Below are positions 34,557-44,501 of a stretch of DNA of 64,000 bases, in pieces; within the stretch, counting starts at the first letter, position 1; every line of letters starts with the position of its first letter. The notes beneath the pieces were generated by a model. That model ran no database searches. It had not been told where the DNA came from and worked only from the letters and a program-made list of their open reading frames with translations. A program made the position numbers and the translations under genes. This DNA comes from DATAGF01 sp963835685 (GTDB taxonomy: Bacteria; Actinomycetota; Thermoleophilia; Miltoncostaeales; Miltoncostaeaceae), in contig CAWIGI010000012.1 in NCBI GenBank assembly GCA_963835685.1, forward strand, positions 62,001 to 126,000. The letters run 5' to 3'.

Positions 34557-34662
34557 CTCCGAGCCTCCTCTTCGCCGGCGGCTACTCGTGACGATCGATA
34601 CGCACGAGAGTAGGCTCTGATCGTTCGTGTTCCTAGACCAATTCATTTGATAATCGAGCCAC
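34557..34662. promoter_or_regulatory. divergent control region between the ferredoxin oxidoreductase operon and the Lrp-type gene
   Basis: This 106-bp region is clearly more AT-rich than its surroundings. It holds AGAG-TAGG-CTCT (34607-34618), a 4-bp inverted repeat, flanked by CACGA (34603) and TCGTG (34625). GATAAT (34649-34654) lies 8 nt before ATG 34663 as a -10. Lrp-family proteins usually bind such AT-rich palindromic regions near their own genes. Confidence 0.4.
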
Positions 34663-35121
34663 ATGGACGCGATCGACCGAAAGATCCTTCAGCACCTCGT
34701 GGCCGACGGGCGGATGTCGTTCGCCGCGCTCGGGCGGCTCGTCAACCTGTCGACGCCCGCCGTGCACCACCGGGTGCGCCAGCTCGAGCGGCGAGGCGTG
34801 ATCACGGGCTTCGGCGCGCGCGTCAGCCCGGGCGCGATCGGCCTCGGCCTCTCGGGCCTGGTCGCCGTCGAGACCGAGGGCAGCCTCGACGCGATCATCG
34901 CCGCCGTGCGCGCGATGCCCGAGGTCGAGGCCTGCTGGTCGACCGCGGGGACGAGCGACCTGCTGCTGAAGGTCAGGGTCGGCGACCCGCCGGCGATGGA
35001 GCGGCTGCTGGTGCGCCTGCGCGAGCTGGTCGGGGTCGACCGCACCCGCACGACGATCCTCCTCGACACCCAGTTCGAGCGCGAGCCCGACCCCGCCGCG
35101 CTCGGCTCCGGCGAGGAGTGA
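34663..35121 (+). CDS. Lrp/AsnC family transcriptional regulator
   Basis: 152 aa. The N-terminal AsnC-type helix-turn-helix reads MDAIDRKILQHLVADGRMSFAALGRLVNLSTPAVHHRVRQLERRGVITGF. The RAM effector domain follows: LSGLVAVETEGSLDAIIAAVRAMPEVEACWSTAGTSDLLLKVRV and TRTTILLDTQFE. Intact, one frame. Divergent from the amino-acid catabolic operon at 34556, so the likely role is amino-acid-responsive control of that operon and of itself. Confidence 0.93.
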   Translation: MDAIDRKILQHLVADGRMSFAALGRLVNLSTPAVHHRVRQLERRGVITGFGARVSPGAIGLGLSGLVAVETEGSLDAIIAAVRAMPEVEACWSTAGTSDLLLKVRVGDPPAMERLLVRLRELVGVDRTRTTILLDTQFEREPDPAALGSGEE

Positions 35122-35151
35122 GCCGGGCCGCCGCGGGGCCGTGGCGGGCGG

Positions 35152-35772
35152 CTACTCGGGGGCCGCCTCCGCCAGCAGGACGCCCCACGGGCCGCCGAGG
35201 GCCAGCAGGGCCCCGTCGGGCGACCACGCCGCCGCGCGCGCTCCGCGCACCCAGCGCACCAGCGCCCGGTCGTCCGCCCGGACCAGCGCGACGACGTCGG
35301 AGCGGCCCTCGCGGGTGTGGACGGCCACGACCGCGCCACCCGGCGCGGTGGCGACGGCCGCGATCTCGCCCGCGGCCAGCGACGCCGGATCGAGCGCCGC
35401 CGGCAGGTCGGCCGAGGGATCCCCGCCCGGGCGGTCCTCGGAGATCGCGGCCAGATCCGGCACCGACCACGCGCGGGACACGTAGGGGCTGATGCCTCGC
35501 AGGGCGCCCCGGCCGTCGAAGGCGAGGTGGAGGGCGGGCTCGCGCGCGGCGGCCAGCACCCGCAGCCGGCCGACGCCGGCGACCGGAGAGGAGGGGTCGA
35601 TGCCGGCCAGGGCGAGGGCGGTCTCGGGCGGCGGCGACAGCATGAGCCCGACCGGCGGCGGGGGCCGGCGCCTCCCGGGCCTCCCCGCCTGCGCGAACAC
35701 CGAGCTGACGACGCTCCAGGGCCCGGGGTCGTCGCGCAGGACGTCCGGGGGCGGCGGCGGGCGCGTGCTCAT
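35152..35772 (-). CDS. beta-propeller-like protein, unknown function (206 aa)
   Basis: Starts MSTRPPPPPDVLRDDPGPWSVV. After a proline-rich start, repeats of the kind GRLRVLAAAREPALHLAFDGRGALRG, AAVATAPGGAVVAVHTREGR and AAAWSPDGALLALGGPWGVLLAE resemble WD40/TolB-like blades (the AAAWSPDGALLA motif is typical). ATG 35772 overlaps the stop of the upstream gene (ATGA), so it is cotranscribed with argG and the 317-aa propeller-like protein. No signal peptide; role unknown. Confidence 0.6.
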   Translation of the reverse strand: MSTRPPPPPDVLRDDPGPWSVVSSVFAQAGRPGRRRPPPPVGLMLSPPPETALALAGIDPSSPVAGVGRLRVLAAAREPALHLAFDGRGALRGISPYVSRAWSVPDLAAISEDRPGGDPSADLPAALDPASLAAGEIAAVATAPGGAVVAVHTREGRSDVVALVRADDRALVRWVRGARAAAWSPDGALLALGGPWGVLLAEAAPE

Positions 35773-36722
35773 CCATCCTCCTCGAGGGGTGTCAACCAGG
35801 CGCAGCCCCAGTCGCCGCCGATGACCCCGCCGTCCTCGGCCGGGGACGTGGCGAGGGCGCGGGCGCCGGCGATCGCGCGCACGACCGCGCCGTCCTCCGC
35901 GCGCGCGAGGCAGGCGATGGGGTCCCCGCCGGCGGGGGTCCCCAGGGCGACGAGCGTGCCGTCGGAGCACAGCGCCGGCGCGCCCGCGGCGGCCAGCGGA
36001 GACGGCCAGGAGCCGAGCGGCTCGGCGGCCCCCGCCTCCCAGACGCTGATCGACCCGTCCTCGTGGCGCGCCACGGCCCGCGGCGCGGAGGACGCCCCGG
36101 ACAGCGAGACGATCGGCGAGCCCTCGCCCGGCTCGGCGCCCGGCGCCGCGGCGCGCGACCCGCACCCCGCCATCAGCGTGCCGTCGCCGACATAGCAGAG
36201 GGCCGCGGGCACGCCGTCGTGGCGGGCCACGGGATCGGGCGTCCCGAGGTCCCACTCCTCGACGCCGCCGTCGACCGCCGCGGCGATCCGGCGGCCGTCT
36301 GCGCGGACCGCGACGGGGCCGGGGCCGAGGCCCGCCGCGACGTCGCCGAGGCTCGGCAGCACGACGGCCCGCCAGCCGTCCTCGGCCCGCAGGAGCCCGG
36401 CGTTCGCCAGCGGCGCGCCGATCGCCGCCTCGAGCCCGGGGGGCCGGCGGTCGTGGATCACCTGCATCTTCGGCGCCGAGAGGGTGTAGGCGACCCCGGC
36501 GGCCGTCGCCAGCACGAGCTTGCCGCCGGCGACGACGGCCGCGTCGCGCACCGCCACGGGGGCGCCGGCCCCCAGGCGGAGGGCCGGACCGCCGTCGTCG
36601 ACCGCGCCGGCGGGGGCGGCCGCGGGTGCGAGCCGCAGGCCGCGGGGGCCGCGCTCCACCCGCGAGAAGGCCGGGACCGCCGCCGAGTCCACGGGCAGGA
36701 CCGGCGGCCCGCCGCGCCTCAC
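35769..36722 (-). CDS. beta-propeller-like protein, unknown function (317 aa)
   Basis: Repeated hydrophobic strands with motifs such as DAAVVAGGKLVLATAAG, GPVAVRADGRRIAAAVDGGVEEWDLG, DGVPAALCYVGDGTLMAGC, RAVARHEDGSISVWEAG and RALATSPAEDGGVIGGDWGCAW look like five to seven degenerate WD/PQQ-type blades. No catalytic residues can be named. GTG 36722 overlaps the argG stop (GTGA) and its stop overlaps the next propeller gene. The tight coupling to argG is unexplained. Confidence 0.6.
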   Translation of the reverse strand: MRRGGPPVLPVDSAAVPAFSRVERGPRGLRLAPAAAPAGAVDDGGPALRLGAGAPVAVRDAAVVAGGKLVLATAAGVAYTLSAPKMQVIHDRRPPGLEAAIGAPLANAGLLRAEDGWRAVVLPSLGDVAAGLGPGPVAVRADGRRIAAAVDGGVEEWDLGTPDPVARHDGVPAALCYVGDGTLMAGCGSRAAAPGAEPGEGSPIVSLSGASSAPRAVARHEDGSISVWEAGAAEPLGSWPSPLAAAGAPALCSDGTLVALGTPAGGDPIACLARAEDGAVVRAIAGARALATSPAEDGGVIGGDWGCAWLTPLEEDG

Positions 36723-37981
36723 CCGCGCTCCCGGGCGTCCGCGATGCGGTGGGCCATGCGGCTCTGCAGCGAGAAGAGCTCGATGAAGCCGGGCGCCGCC
36801 CCCTGCGAGAAGGTGGCGTCGGCGTCGAAGGTGGCCATGCTGCGGTCATAGAGCGCGTTCGGCGACCGGCGCGCGGCGGCGGCGGCGGAACCCTTGTAGA
36901 GCCGCATCGTGATCTCGCCCTCGACGCGCCGGTTGACCCGCTCCATGAAGGCGTTCAGGTCGGCGAGCAGGGGCTCGTACCAGAGCCCCTCGTACGCGAG
37001 CTGGGCCCAGAGCGCGTCGAGCTGCGGCTTGAGGGCGTTCTCGCGCCCGGTGCAGACGAGCTTCTCGAGCTCGCGGTGGGCGGTCAGGATGATCTCGGCG
37101 GCGGGGACCTCGTAGATGTCGCGCACCTTCAGCCCCACGACGCGGTCCTCGATGTGGTCGACGATCCCCACGCCGTTGCGCGCGCCGGCGTCGGCTACGC
37201 GGCGGATCAGCTCGACCAGCCCCATCTCCTCCCCGTCGAGGCTGACGGGCAGGCCGTCGCGGAACCCGATCACGAGCTCCTCGGGGCGGTCGGGGGCCCT
37301 GGCCGGCGGGGTCACCAGCTGGAAGACGTCCTCGGGCGGAGGGCGCTCGAGGTCCTCGATGACCCCGCCCTCGCTCGAGCGGCCCCACAGGTTGTCGTCG
37401 ATCGAGTACGGCCGCTCGACCGTCGAGGCCACGGGGATGCCGTGCTCCTGGGCGTAGGCGATCTCCTCGTCGCGCCCCATCTGCCACTCGCGCACGGGCG
37501 CGATCACCCGGAGGTCCGGGGCCAGCGTGGCGATCGTCGCCTCGATCCGCACCTGGTCGTTCCCCTTGCCCGTGCAGCCGTGGGCGATGGTGTCGGCGCC
37601 GTGCTCGCGGGCGGCGTCGCAGGCCAGCTTGGCCAGCAGCGGCCGGCCGAGGCTGGTGAAGAGCGGGTACCCGCCCTGGTAGCGGGCGTTGGCGCGGATC
37701 GCCGGGGCGACGTATCCGGCCGCGAACTCCTCCTTGGCGTTGACCACCAGGCTCTCGACCGCGCCCAGGTCGAGGGCCTTCCGGCGCACGGCCTCGAAGT
37801 CGTCGTCCGGCTGTCCGAGGTCGATGCAGAGCGCGATGACGTCGGCGTCGTACTCGTCCTGGATCCACTTGAGCATCACGGACGTGTCGAGGCCGCCCGA
37901 GTAGAGCAGCACCACGCGATGCACCTCGTGGGGCTGGGCGAGATAGCCCGCGACGGGCGGGGCGGGGCGGGGCTCGGGCAC
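36719..37981 (-). CDS. argG: argininosuccinate synthase
   Basis: 420 aa. Joins citrulline and aspartate with ATP, the penultimate step of arginine synthesis. N-terminal PP-loop: VVLLYSGGLDTSVMLKWI. Further signatures: AHGCTGKGNDQVR, PVREWQMGRDEEIAYA, STVERPYSIDDNLWGRSSEGG, and GIVDHIEDRVVGLKVRDIYEVPAA. GTG 37981 has GGAGGA upstream (Shine-Dalgarno type) and TAGACT further up. It lies 4 kb beyond argD on the same strand; in other actinobacteria argG sits in the same cluster, so this may be an interrupted ancestral operon. Confidence 0.97.
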   Translation of the reverse strand: MPEPRPAPPVAGYLAQPHEVHRVVLLYSGGLDTSVMLKWIQDEYDADVIALCIDLGQPDDDFEAVRRKALDLGAVESLVVNAKEEFAAGYVAPAIRANARYQGGYPLFTSLGRPLLAKLACDAAREHGADTIAHGCTGKGNDQVRIEATIATLAPDLRVIAPVREWQMGRDEEIAYAQEHGIPVASTVERPYSIDDNLWGRSSEGGVIEDLERPPPEDVFQLVTPPARAPDRPEELVIGFRDGLPVSLDGEEMGLVELIRRVADAGARNGVGIVDHIEDRVVGLKVRDIYEVPAAEIILTAHRELEKLVCTGRENALKPQLDALWAQLAYEGLWYEPLLADLNAFMERVNRRVEGEITMRLYKGSAAAAARRSPNALYDRSMATFDADATFSQGAAPGFIELFSLQSRMAHRIADARERG

Positions 37982-38139
37982 GCGCTCCTCCGGGGACGTC
38001 AGCGGCCGGAGTCTAGTCGCAGGCCGCGGCCGTGACGGGCGCGTGACCGCACCGTGAGCGCCGCCTGGGAGGGTCGTGGCGACCCACCCGGCAGGGGAGG
38101 GCCGATCTTTGGAGAACTCGACGGACGGGGGGTGAGCGG

Positions 38140-38667
38140 ATGCGGCGCTTCAGCCGTATACAGGAAGAGATGATCGGAAACCCGACCACACCGACCGCCG
38201 CGGGTGACGCCATGAGCGCCCTCTGCGTCCACTCCGCCCTCCGGGTTCCGGCCGAGATGCAGGTCGTGGCCTTCGTCAGGAGCGCCATCGCCTGCGTGCT
38301 GGACCGCGAGGACTGGCCCGCCGAGAGCGCCGGCCGGGTGCTGCTGGCGTCGAACGAGGCCCTGACGAACGCGATCGAGCACGGGTCGCCCACCGGCGGA
38401 CGCGTGGACGTCGACCTCGTCGTGACGCGCGATCGCGCCGACATCCGCATCGTCGACCAGGGCGTACCGGGCGCGGCGATCCCGCGCCTGCCGAGCGGCC
38501 CGCCGCCCGTCACCGCCGAGCGCGGCCGCGGCCTGCTCATCATGAGCCGGATCGCGGACGACTTCGACGTGGTCGCCGCCGGCGGCGGCACCGAGGTCCA
38601 CGTGGGCTTCTGGCGGCACGAGGCGGCCGAGGAAGCCGAGATGGCCCTGGAGGCCCGGGCGGCCTGA
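38140..38667 (+). CDS. anti-sigma factor-type ATP-binding protein (RsbW-like HATPase)
   Basis: 175 aa. GHKL ATPase motifs: N box RVLLASNEALTNAIEHG, G1 region DIRIVDQGVPG, and G2 RGRGLLIMSRIADDFDV. Such proteins sequester or phosphorylate partners in sigma-factor partner switching. The first 30 residues are not conserved, so ATG 38212 (MSALCVHSALRV) or ATG 38170 are alternatives to ATG 38140. No sigma or anti-anti-sigma gene adjoins it. A short palindrome GGGTCG-TGG-CGACCC lies upstream at 38071-38085. Confidence 0.85.
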   Translation: MRRFSRIQEEMIGNPTTPTAAGDAMSALCVHSALRVPAEMQVVAFVRSAIACVLDREDWPAESAGRVLLASNEALTNAIEHGSPTGGRVDVDLVVTRDRADIRIVDQGVPGAAIPRLPSGPPPVTAERGRGLLIMSRIADDFDVVAAGGGTEVHVGFWRHEAAEEAEMALEARAA

Positions 38668-38750
38668 GGGAACCTCCCGCGCGGCCGATCAGTGCGCGCG
38701 CGGCCGGCCGCCGGTATCCTCGCCCCGCTGTCGAGGCCAGGAGGCGTCGG

Positions 38751-39523
38751 ATGACAGAGGGCACCCCGCCCGTCGATCAGGGCCCGGCCGAGCGCGACGG
38801 GCTCGCCGTCTCCGCCCGCGACGTGACCAAGCGCTACGGCACCGGCGGGGCGGCGGTGGACGCCCTGCGCGGCGTCACGGTCGATTTCCCGAAGGGCCAG
38901 TTCGCCGCGGTGATGGGACCGTCGGGCTCGGGCAAGTCGACGCTGATGAACATCCTCGCCGGCCTCGACGCGCCGACGTCGGGCAGCGTGACCATCGACG
39001 GCACCGAGATCACGACCCTCAAGGACAAGCCGCTGACGCTGCTGCGGCGCGAGAAAGTCGGCTTCGTCTTCCAGTTCTTCAACCTCCTGCCGATGCTGAC
39101 GGCGGAGGAGAACCTCGAGCTCCCGATGACGATCGCGGGCCGACGGATCGACCCGGAGTGGGAGGGGTCGCTCGTCTCCTCGGTCGGCCTCGGGGGCCGG
39201 CGCCGGCACCGCCCCTCCGAGCTCTCGGGGGGCGAGCAGCAGCGGGTGGCGCTTGCCCGCGGGCTCATCTCGCGGCCCGCCGTGCTCTTCGCCGACGAGC
39301 CCACCGGCAACCTCGACTCGGCGACCTCGGACGAGATGCTGAAGCTGCTGCGGCGCTCCGTGGACGAGTACGGCCAGACGATCGTCATGGTCACCCATGA
39401 CGCCCACGCCGCGGCGACGGCCGACAGGGTGCTGTTCCTGCGCGACGGCGAGATCGTCGAGGACCACGGCCACCTCGAGGCCGACGAGATCTACGACGTC
39501 GTGAAGGCCTCGAGCAGGCGTGA
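38751..39523 (+). CDS. MacB/LolD-type ABC transporter ATP-binding protein (frameshift at extreme end)
   Basis: About 257 aa. Walker A is VMGPSGSGKSTLMNILAG, the signature is SELSGGEQQRVALARGL, and Walker B is VLFADEPTGNLDSATSDEM, all typical of the MacB/LolD/FtsE class that works with FtsX-like permeases. GGAGG precedes ATG 38751. As read, the frame runs past the end into the next gene. One added C near 39505 would give ALEQA and a TGA overlapping the permease GTG at 39520, the arrangement expected. The transported substrate is unknown. Confidence 0.92.
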
Positions 39524-42046
39524 GCCGGCTCGTCCTGCGCGGGCTGCTCGCCCGCAAGCTGCGCACCATCCTCACCTCGATCGCCATCGTGCTCGGGGTG
39601 GCGATGGTGGCGGGCACCTTCATCGTCACCGACCAGATCAACGCCGCCTTCGACGACATCTTCGAGACCGGCAACTCCAAGATCGACGTCGTCGTCTCGC
39701 GCGCCACCGAGTTCGACACCTTCGAGGACGCGCTCCCCCCGCTGCCGGAGTCCGCCGTCCAGCAGGTCGCGCAGGTGGACGGGGTCGAGCACGCCGAGGG
39801 CCAGATCCAGGCGAGCGGCCAGCTCGTCGTCGACGGCGAGATCGTCGAGGCGGAGGGCGGCGCGCCCGCGATCGTCGTTTCCAACGTCGACCCGTCGATC
39901 AACCCGAACGTGCCGCTCGAGGGGCGGCTGCCCGAGAACCCGGGCGAGATCGCCGTCATCAAGGACACCGCCGACAAGGAGGACCTCGAGGTCGGGCAGC
40001 CGGGCATCGCGCTCGCGACCAAGACCGGCACGCAGCCCGCGACGCTCGTGGGGGTCTTCCGCTACGGCGACGTGGAGTCGATCGGCGGCGCCACCGTGGT
40101 GCTGACCACCTTCGACGACGCCCAGCGCTGGTTCGAACGGGAGAACGAGACCTCGCTGGTCTTCGCGTCGGCACAGGACGGCGTGTCGGCCGCGCAGCTC
40201 CGCGACCGGGTGCAAGGCGCCCTGCCGGACACCTAGAAGGTCGAGACGGGACAGGAGAACGCCGAGGAGCAGAGCGACGACATCGCCGGCGAGATCTCGG
40301 GCTTCCTCACGCCGGCGCTGCTGACGTTCGCCGGGGTCGCGCTGTTCGTCGGCGCCTTCATCATCTTCAACACCTTCTCGATCACCGTTGCGCAGCGGGT
40401 GCGGGAGTTCGGGATGGTGCGCACCCTCGGCGCCACCCGCGGGCAGGTGCTGCGCAACGTGATCGGCGAGGCGCTGGTCGTCGGGGTGCTGGCGTCGCTC
40501 ATCGGCCTTGCCGTCGGCATCGGGATCGCGAAGGGCATCCAGGCGCTCTTCGACGCGATCGGCTTCGGGCTGCCCGCCACGTCGATCGAGATCCGGCCGC
40601 GCACGATCATCGTCGCGCTGCTGGTCGGGGTGGTCGTGACGGTGGTCGCCTCGGTCGGCCCCGCGCTGCGTGCGACCCGCGTGCCGCCGATCGCCGCCGT
40701 CCAGGAGGGGGCGACCCTTCCGCGCGGGCGCTTCAGCCGCATCGCGCCCTACCTCGCCGGGGTCTTCGTGGTCCTGGGCATCCTCCTCTTCGTCTACGGC
40801 CTCTTCAGCGACCTCGGCGCGACCGAGGCGCTGCAGGCGCTCGCGATCGGCGCCGTGCTGGTGTTCCTCGGCGTCGGCATGCTCGCGCGGCTACGTGGTG
40901 CGGCCGCTGGCCAGGGCGATCGGAGCGCCGATCGAGGCCGCCGCCGGCACCACCGGCCGGCTCGCGCGCGCCAACGCGACCCGGAACCCCGCGCGCACGG
41001 CCGCGACCGCCGCCGCGCTGATGATCGGCGTCGGCCTGGTCACCTTCGTGGCGATCTTCGCCGCCGGGCTCAAGGAGTCGTTCACGGGCGCCATCGACCG
41101 CACGATCCAGGGGGACCTGATCCTGCAGACGAGCAACTTCGAGCCCTTCCCCGCGGCCGCCGAGGAGGTCGTGCGCGAGCGTGACGGGGGTGGAGGCGAC
41201 CGAGTTCCTGCGCTTCCCCGAGATCCGCGCCGAGCCCGGCGGGACCCAGTTCCTCAACACGATCGAACCCGGCCAACGCGCCGCGCGTGTTCGACTTCGA
41301 CTGGCGGGGCGACGCGTCGGACGCCCTCTTCGCCCAGCTCGGCACGGACGGCGCCCTGATCGAGACGAACCTCGCCAAGTCATCCGGGCTGCGGACCGGC
41401 GACAGCTTCACGGTCACCACGAACCGCGGCAACCAGGGCCGCTTCACGGTGCTCGGCGAGTACCGCGACCCGGTGCTGTTCACCGGCATCACGGTCTCGA
41501 ACGCGGCCGCCGACCGGCTGGACATCCCGCCCGACCCGTCGGTCGGCGTGGTCGCCTTCGAGCCCGGCGTGGACGCGGCGGCCGTGCAGCAGACGGTCGC
41601 CGACCGGGTGGAGGAGCAGTTCCCGATCGTGGACGTCCAGAACAACGAGGAGTTCAAGGAGGAGTTCGAGGGGCAGATCGACCAGATCCTCGCGCTGCTC
41701 TACGCCCTGCTCGCGATCAGCCTGATCATCTCCCTGTTCGGGATCGTGAACGCGCTCGTGCTCTCGATCTACGAGCGCACGCGCGAGATCGGGATGCTGC
41801 GCGCGATCGGCACGACCCAGCGCCAGATGCGCAGCATCGTGCGCTACGAGAGCATCATCACCGCCGTGATCGGCGGGGTCCTCGGCATCCTGATCGGCGT
41901 CTTCTTCGCCTGGATCCTCACCCGCGGGCTCGAGGACGAGGGCATCGAGTTCTCGCTGCCGATCGGGACGCTGGTGATCTTCCTCGTCCTCGCCATCCTC
42001 GCGGGGGTGCTGGCGGCGGTGCTGCCGGCGCGCCGCGCCGCCCGCC

Positions 42047-43239
<1,193 letters not shown>

Positions 43240-43243
<4 letters not shown>

Positions 43244-44139
43244 GCGGTGATCTTCGTCCCGATGCCCGCCTCGGTGAAGATCTCGACCAGCACGGAGTGC
43301 GGCACGCGCCCGTCGATGACCTGAACGGCCTCGACCCCCGCCTCGAGCGCGTCGGCGATCGCGGCGAGCTTGGGCAGCATCCCGTCGCCCACGCCCCCGG
43401 CCGCGGCCATCTCGCGGATGTCCGCCAACCTGCACTCGCTGACGAGGCTGGCCGGGTCGTCGGCGTCGCGGAGGATCCCCTCGACGTCGGTGAGGAAGAT
43501 CGCCCGCCGCGCCCCGAGCGCCGCGGCCAGGCGGCCGGCGACCGTGTCGGCGTTGATGTTGTAGCTCTGGCCGTCGGGATCGACGCCGACCGAGGCCACG
43601 ACCGGCACGAAGTCGGACAGGCGCTCCAGCACCATCGTGTCGATGCCGGCGACCCGGCCGACGAAGCCCAGGTCGGCGTCGGGGCTCGAGGCCTTCTCGG
43701 CCCGGATCAGCCCGCCGTCGTCGCCCGCCAGGCCCACGGCCGACACGCCCGCCACGTGGAGCTGGGCGACGATCTCCTTGTTGATCTTGCCCACCAGGAC
43801 CATCTTCACGAGCTCCATCGTGGGCGCGTCCGTCACGCGCAGGCCCTGGACGAAGCGGACCTCGAGGCCCAGGCGGTCGGAGTAGCGCGAGATGTCCGGC
43901 CCGCCCCCGTGGACCACCACGGGGTTCATGCCGACGAGCTTCAGCAGGGCCACGTCGCGCGCGAACGACGCCTTCAGCTCGGGCGTCGTCATCGCCGCGC
44001 CGCCGTACTTGATCACGATGGTCGCGCCGGCGAACTGGCGGATGTACGGCAGCGCCTCGAGCAGGACGTCAACCCGAGGCTCGACCTCCGCGCGCGTCGG
44101 GGCGGTCCTCGTGGTGGCGTGCGGCGTGTCCGGGGCCAT
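43240..44139 (-). CDS. argB: acetylglutamate kinase
   Basis: 299 aa. Amino-acid kinase fold: TIVIKYGGAAMTTPEL for phosphate binding, NPVVVHGGGPDISRY, RFVQGLRVTDAPTMELVKMVLVGKINKEIV, YNINADTVAGRLAAALGA, and DGMLPKLAAIADALEAGVEAVQVIDGR near the C-terminus. It phosphorylates N-acetylglutamate, the usual point of arginine feedback inhibition. ATG 44139 gives the normal length. Unlike the other junctions in this operon, 362 nt separate it from the upstream argJ. Confidence 0.96.
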
Positions 44140-44186
44140 CGGCGCCGGATGGTGACACACGCGCGCCGCCCGGCGCGAGGCGGGGG

Positions 44187-44342
44187 CTACTTGGGAGCGC
44201 TCTGGGGCGAGCCGAGGCGCAGCGCGCCCGACAGGACGAGATCGATCAGGGGCACCCGCCGCTGCGGCGGGACCGGCGCCTGGCGCCGCGGCACCGGCGG
44301 GGCGGCGGGCGTCGGTCGTTGGCCGTTCGTGTCCGGTGACAT
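44187..44342 (-). CDS. possible small proline-rich protein (51 aa) between argJ and argB
   Basis: ATG 44342 (MSPDTNGQRPTPAAPP) has GAGGA 7 nt upstream. The product is proline/arginine rich, then VPLIDLVLSGALRLGSPQ. I do not recognise it. It fills part of the 362-nt gap between argJ (ends 44502) and argB (starts 44139). The rest of the gap, 44343-44501, shows nothing I can support. It might be a small regulatory or leader peptide, or non-coding. Confidence 0.35.
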   Translation of the reverse strand: MSPDTNGQRPTPAAPPVPRRQAPVPPQRRVPLIDLVLSGALRLGSPQSAPK

Positions 44343-44501
44343 GGCCGTCCTCGGGTCCGGTGCCGTACAGGTTCCCGCTCGAGGCTGCCGCGAACCACGG
44401 CTCCGGCCTATCGCCACGCGGCCAGAACGGGCCGGCGCGGCTTGGACCGGGCGTCCGGGGGCGACGACCCCGCCGCGGGCCGCCGCGACCGCTCGCGGCG
44501 G

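Noticed and set aside
31275..34613. 1112-aa plus-strand open frame
   Set aside because: It is exactly antisense to the fused ferredoxin oxidoreductase, rich in Arg, Ala, Gly and His, with no motif. Such shadows are expected at this G+C.
40234..40236. TAG read-through or recoding (for example pyrrolysine) in the permease
   Set aside because: No pyrrolysine genes or stem-loop evidence, several frameshifts in the same gene, and TAG is used as a normal stop elsewhere (infA-side genes, argC).
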